DNA from: Corallococcus sp. AS-1-6 | GTDB taxonomy: Bacteria; Myxococcota; Myxococcia; Myxococcales; Myxococcaceae | Direction of reading: 5' to 3' | NCBI RefSeq assembly: GCF_020037015.1 | Contig: NZ_JAIQDE010000001.1 | Coordinates: 186,001 to 250,000, forward strand | Length of the DNA: 64,000 bases | Part shown: in pieces, positions 61,119-64,000 of the stretch | How positions within the stretch are numbered: the first letter of the stretch is position 1 | Layout: every line of letters starts with the position of its first letter | Position numbers and translations under genes: made by a program | Notes under the pieces: generated by a model | Databases searched by the model: none | What the model was told of the DNA's origin: nothing | What the model saw: the letters and a program-made list of their open reading frames with translations, nothing else

Positions 61119-64000
61119 TGTCCTTTACCCACCTTCACCTCCACACCCTCTATTCGCTGCTGGATGGGGCCATCCGGATGAAGGACCTCATCAAGACGGT
61201 GAAGGAGAAGGGCATGTCCAGCGTGGCCGTGACGGACCACGGCAACATGTTCGGCACCATCGACTTCTACAAGAAGGCCAAGGACGCCGGCATCAAGCCC
61301 ATCCTCGGCCTGGAGGCCTACGTCGCGGGCCCCAAGGGGCGCGAGGACCGTTCCGAGAAGGTGGCCCACCACCTCATCCTCCTGGCCAAGAACGCGGAGG
61401 GCTACGCGAACCTGCGCTACCTGTCCTCCACCGCGTACATGAACGGGTTCTACTACCACCCGCGCATCGACAAGCAGGTGCTCGCGGAGCACAGCAAGGG
61501 CCTGGTGGGCCTCACCGCGTGCCTGGGCGGTGAAGTCACCAGCGCGTGCTTCCGCGGCGACATGGACCACGCCCGCCGCGTGGCCGCCGAATACAAGGGC
61601 ATCTTCGAGCCGGACAGCTTCTACCTGGAGGTCCAGTCCAACGGCATGGTCGAGCAGGACAAGGCCAACGAGAACCTCAAGCAGTTGTCCCGGGACCTGG
61701 ACATCCCGCTCGTCGCCACCGCGGACGCGCACTACATCAAGCGCGAGGACGCCAAGGCGCACGAGCTGCTCATGTGCATCGCCAGCGGCAAGACGCTGGC
61801 GGACAACAAGCGCCTGCGCCACTCCACCGACAAGCTCTACGTCACGAGCCCGGAGGAGATGCTCGGCTTCTTCGCCGACTCGCCGGAGGCCGTGCACAAC
61901 TCCATGCGCATCGCGGAGATGTGCAACGTGGAGCTGAAGCTGGGCAAGCCCATGCTCCCCACGTTCAAGGTGCCGGACGGCCACACCCCGGACACCTTCA
62001 TGTCGGAGCTGGCCTACGAGGGACTGCGCCAGCGCTTCAAGGAGCTGGAGGGCCAGTACCCCATCGACCGCGAGCAGTACCAGGCGCGCCTCACGCTGGA
62101 GCTGGGCGTCATCCAGCGCATGGGCTTCTCCGGCTACTTCCTCATCGTTCAGGACTTCATCAACTGGGCCAAGGACCACAACATCCCGGTGGGCCCGGGC
62201 CGTGGCTCCGGCGCCGGTTCGCTCGTGGCCTACGCGCTGCGCATCACCGACCTGGACCCCATCCCGTACAACCTCCTCTTCGAGCGCTTCCTCAACCCGG
62301 AGCGCGTGTCGATGCCGGACTTCGATATCGACTTCTGCCAGGACCGGCGCGACGAGGTCATCAAGTACGTGGGCCGCAAGTACGGCGAGATGAACGTGGG
62401 GCAGATCATCACGTTCGGCTCGCTCAAGGCCAAGAGCGTGCTGCGCGACGTGTGCCGCGTCTTCGGCCTGCCCTTCAGCGAAGGCGACCGCATCGCCAAG
62501 CTGGTCCCCGAGGTCCTCAACATCACCTTGAAGGAGGCCATCGAGATGGAGCCTCGCCTCAAGGAGATGATCGAAAAGCCCCAGAACATCGGTGAGGTGG
62601 AGGGCAACCCCGTCACCACCAAGGACGTGCTGGAGATCGCGCTCGCGCTGGAGGGCCTGCACCGCCAGCCCGGCATGCACGCCGCGGGCGTGGTCATCGC
62701 GGACAAGCCGCTCTGGGAGTTCGTGCCCGTCTACCAGCCGCCCGGCGAGAAGATCCTCATCACCCAGTTCGCCAAGGACGAGGTGGAGGCCGCGGGCCTG
62801 GTGAAGTTCGACTTCCTCGGCCTGAAGACGCTCACGGTCATCCAGCACGCGCTGGACCTGGTGAACCGCAACCACGGCAAGGACATCAAGCGGCACGAGA
62901 TCCCGCTGCACGACGAGAAGATGTGGCAGTTGATGGCGGAGGGCGACACCGCCGGCGTCTTCCAGATGGAGTCCAGCGGCTTCACCGAAATGGTGATGAA
63001 GCTCAAGCCGACCTGCTTCGAAGACGTCATCGCCGCGGGCGCGCTCTACCGCCCGGGTCCGCTGGACTCCGGCATGGTGGACGTCTTCATCAACCGCAAG
63101 CACGGCCGGGAGAAGGTGGCCTACCCGCACCCCAACCTGGAGCCGGTGCTCAAGGACACCTACGGCGTCATCGTCTACCAGGAACAGGTGATGCAGATCT
63201 CCCAGGTGCTGGGAGGCTACACCCTGGGCCGCGCCGACCTTCTTCGCCGCGCCATGGGCAAGAAGAAGGCGGAGGTCATGCAGGCCGAGCGCGCCGGCTT
63301 CCTGGAGGGCTGCAAGAACAACAACGTGGACCTGAAGGTCGCGGGCGAAATCTTCGACCTGATGGAGAAGTTCGCCGAGTACGGCTTCAACAAGAGCCAC
63401 TCCGCGGCGTACGGCCTGGTCACCATCCACACGGCGTGGCTCAAGGCCCACTACCCGTGCGAATTCATGGCCGCCCTTCTCACCAGCGAGAAGGACAACA
63501 CCGACAAGGTGGTGAAGCACATCGGCGAGGCCCGCGAGTCGGGCACGCAGGTGCTGCCGCCGGACGTGAACCAGTCCGACATGGCCTTCGGCGCGGTGGA
63601 GGGGAAGATCCGCTTCGGCCTGGGCGCCATCAAGGGCGTGGGCGAGGGCGCCATCGAGTCCATCCTGGAGGCGCGCAAGGAGGGCCCCTTCAAGAGCCTC
63701 TTCGACTTCTGCGAGCGCGTGGACGGCCGCCGCGTCAACCGCAAGGTGCTGGAAGCGCTGGTGAAGGCCGGCGCCTTCGACTTCGAGAAGCGCCCCCGCG
63801 CGCAGCTCTTCGAGACCATCGAGCGCGCGATGAACCGCGGCTCCTCCAGCCAGAAGGACCGCGCGGCGGGGCAGAGCTCGCTCTTCGGCATGCTCGCGGG
63901 GCCCGAGTCCTCCGGCGGCGGCCTCAAGGACGACTACGCGCAGGTGGAGGAGTGGCCGGAGAAGGAGCGCCTGGCCTTCGAGAAGGAGGCCATCGGCTTC
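61119..64000 (+). CDS. dnaE: DNA polymerase III alpha subunit (3' end cut by window edge)
   Basis: Replicative polymerase of the C family. About 960 residues are present before the window ends. The N-terminal PHP domain has THLHLHTLYSLLDG and TDHGNMFG; the palm has PVGPGRGSGAGSLVAY and MPDFDIDFCQDRRDEVI with the catalytic aspartates, and later GFNKSHSAAYGLVT and YRPGPLDSGMV. The ATG at 61119 has GGGAG upstream. The missing part would be the tau- and clamp-binding C-terminus. It resembles DnaE of the DnaE1 class. The gene diverges from the sulfatase-like gene with a 236-base gap. Confidence 0.96.

Noticed and set aside
61097-63520. An 807-residue minus-strand frame opposite dnaE
   Set aside because: It is antisense to a certain gene and has the His/Val/Leu/Arg-rich composition produced by mirror reading of GC-rich codons; no domain is seen.

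Overview
The window is one contiguous stretch of a very GC-rich (roughly 70 percent) genome with strong G/C third-position bias. The gene content points to a myxobacterium of the Cystobacterineae (Corallococcus/Myxococcus-like): an RpoH/SigB-type sigma factor with a long charged N-terminus, a Hanks-type kinase, NtrC-type regulation, many lipoproteins, and polymorphic lipoprotein toxin/immunity pairs resembling the Sit system. The genus is inferred from protein style, not from a marker gene.

Layout. 1-11 kb: DEAD-box helicase (cut by the left edge) diverging from a sigma factor; then lipoprotein, ketosynthase-like and membrane genes, a DUF4159 + VWA pair, and a secreted Cu/Zn superoxide dismutase. 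11-15.6 kb: an orphan N6-adenine methyltransferase, a voltage-gated potassium channel with a zinc ribbon, a membrane protein and a 5'-truncated alpha/beta hydrolase. 15.6-25.4 kb: an acetate-uptake module on the minus strand: small membrane protein, symporter-like histidine kinase and NtrC-type regulator (joined by 4-base overlaps), then a porin-acs-DUF485-actP operon preceded by a candidate sigma-54 promoter and an upstream palindrome. 25.4-29.3 kb: secretion ATPase, PAS-PAS histidine kinase, DHFR-like protein. 29.4-31.6 kb: lipoprotein AHH-nuclease toxin and immunity gene. 31.6-40.9 kb: ordinary metabolic and envelope genes (P1 peptidase, Eis-like acetyltransferase, SDR, WGR protein, solute-binding protein, aldo/keto reductase, M14 peptidase, Spy-like protein).

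41.1-57.8 kb is an accessory region: an unrecognised two-gene cassette ending in a clear terminator, a frameshifted CPBP protease pseudogene, a second lipoprotein toxin/immunity pair with an ExK nuclease signature, several exported hydrolases (beta-lactamase-like, GH15, subtilase, MBL), a lower-GC minimal kinase, a decayed IS630 element, a three-gene ABC-ATPase/small protein/Mrr-like nuclease operon resembling ABC-3C conflict systems, and an IS5-family remnant. An intact CPBP paralogue follows at 57.9 kb, so two CPBP copies bracket most of this island. 58.8-64 kb returns to core-like content: a membrane sulfatase-fold protein and dnaE, which runs off the right edge.

The most interesting systems are the ABC-3C-like operon, the unrecognised cassette at 41.1-42.9 kb, the two toxin/immunity pairs, and the self-contained sigma-54-controlled acetate regulon with its symporter-kinase.
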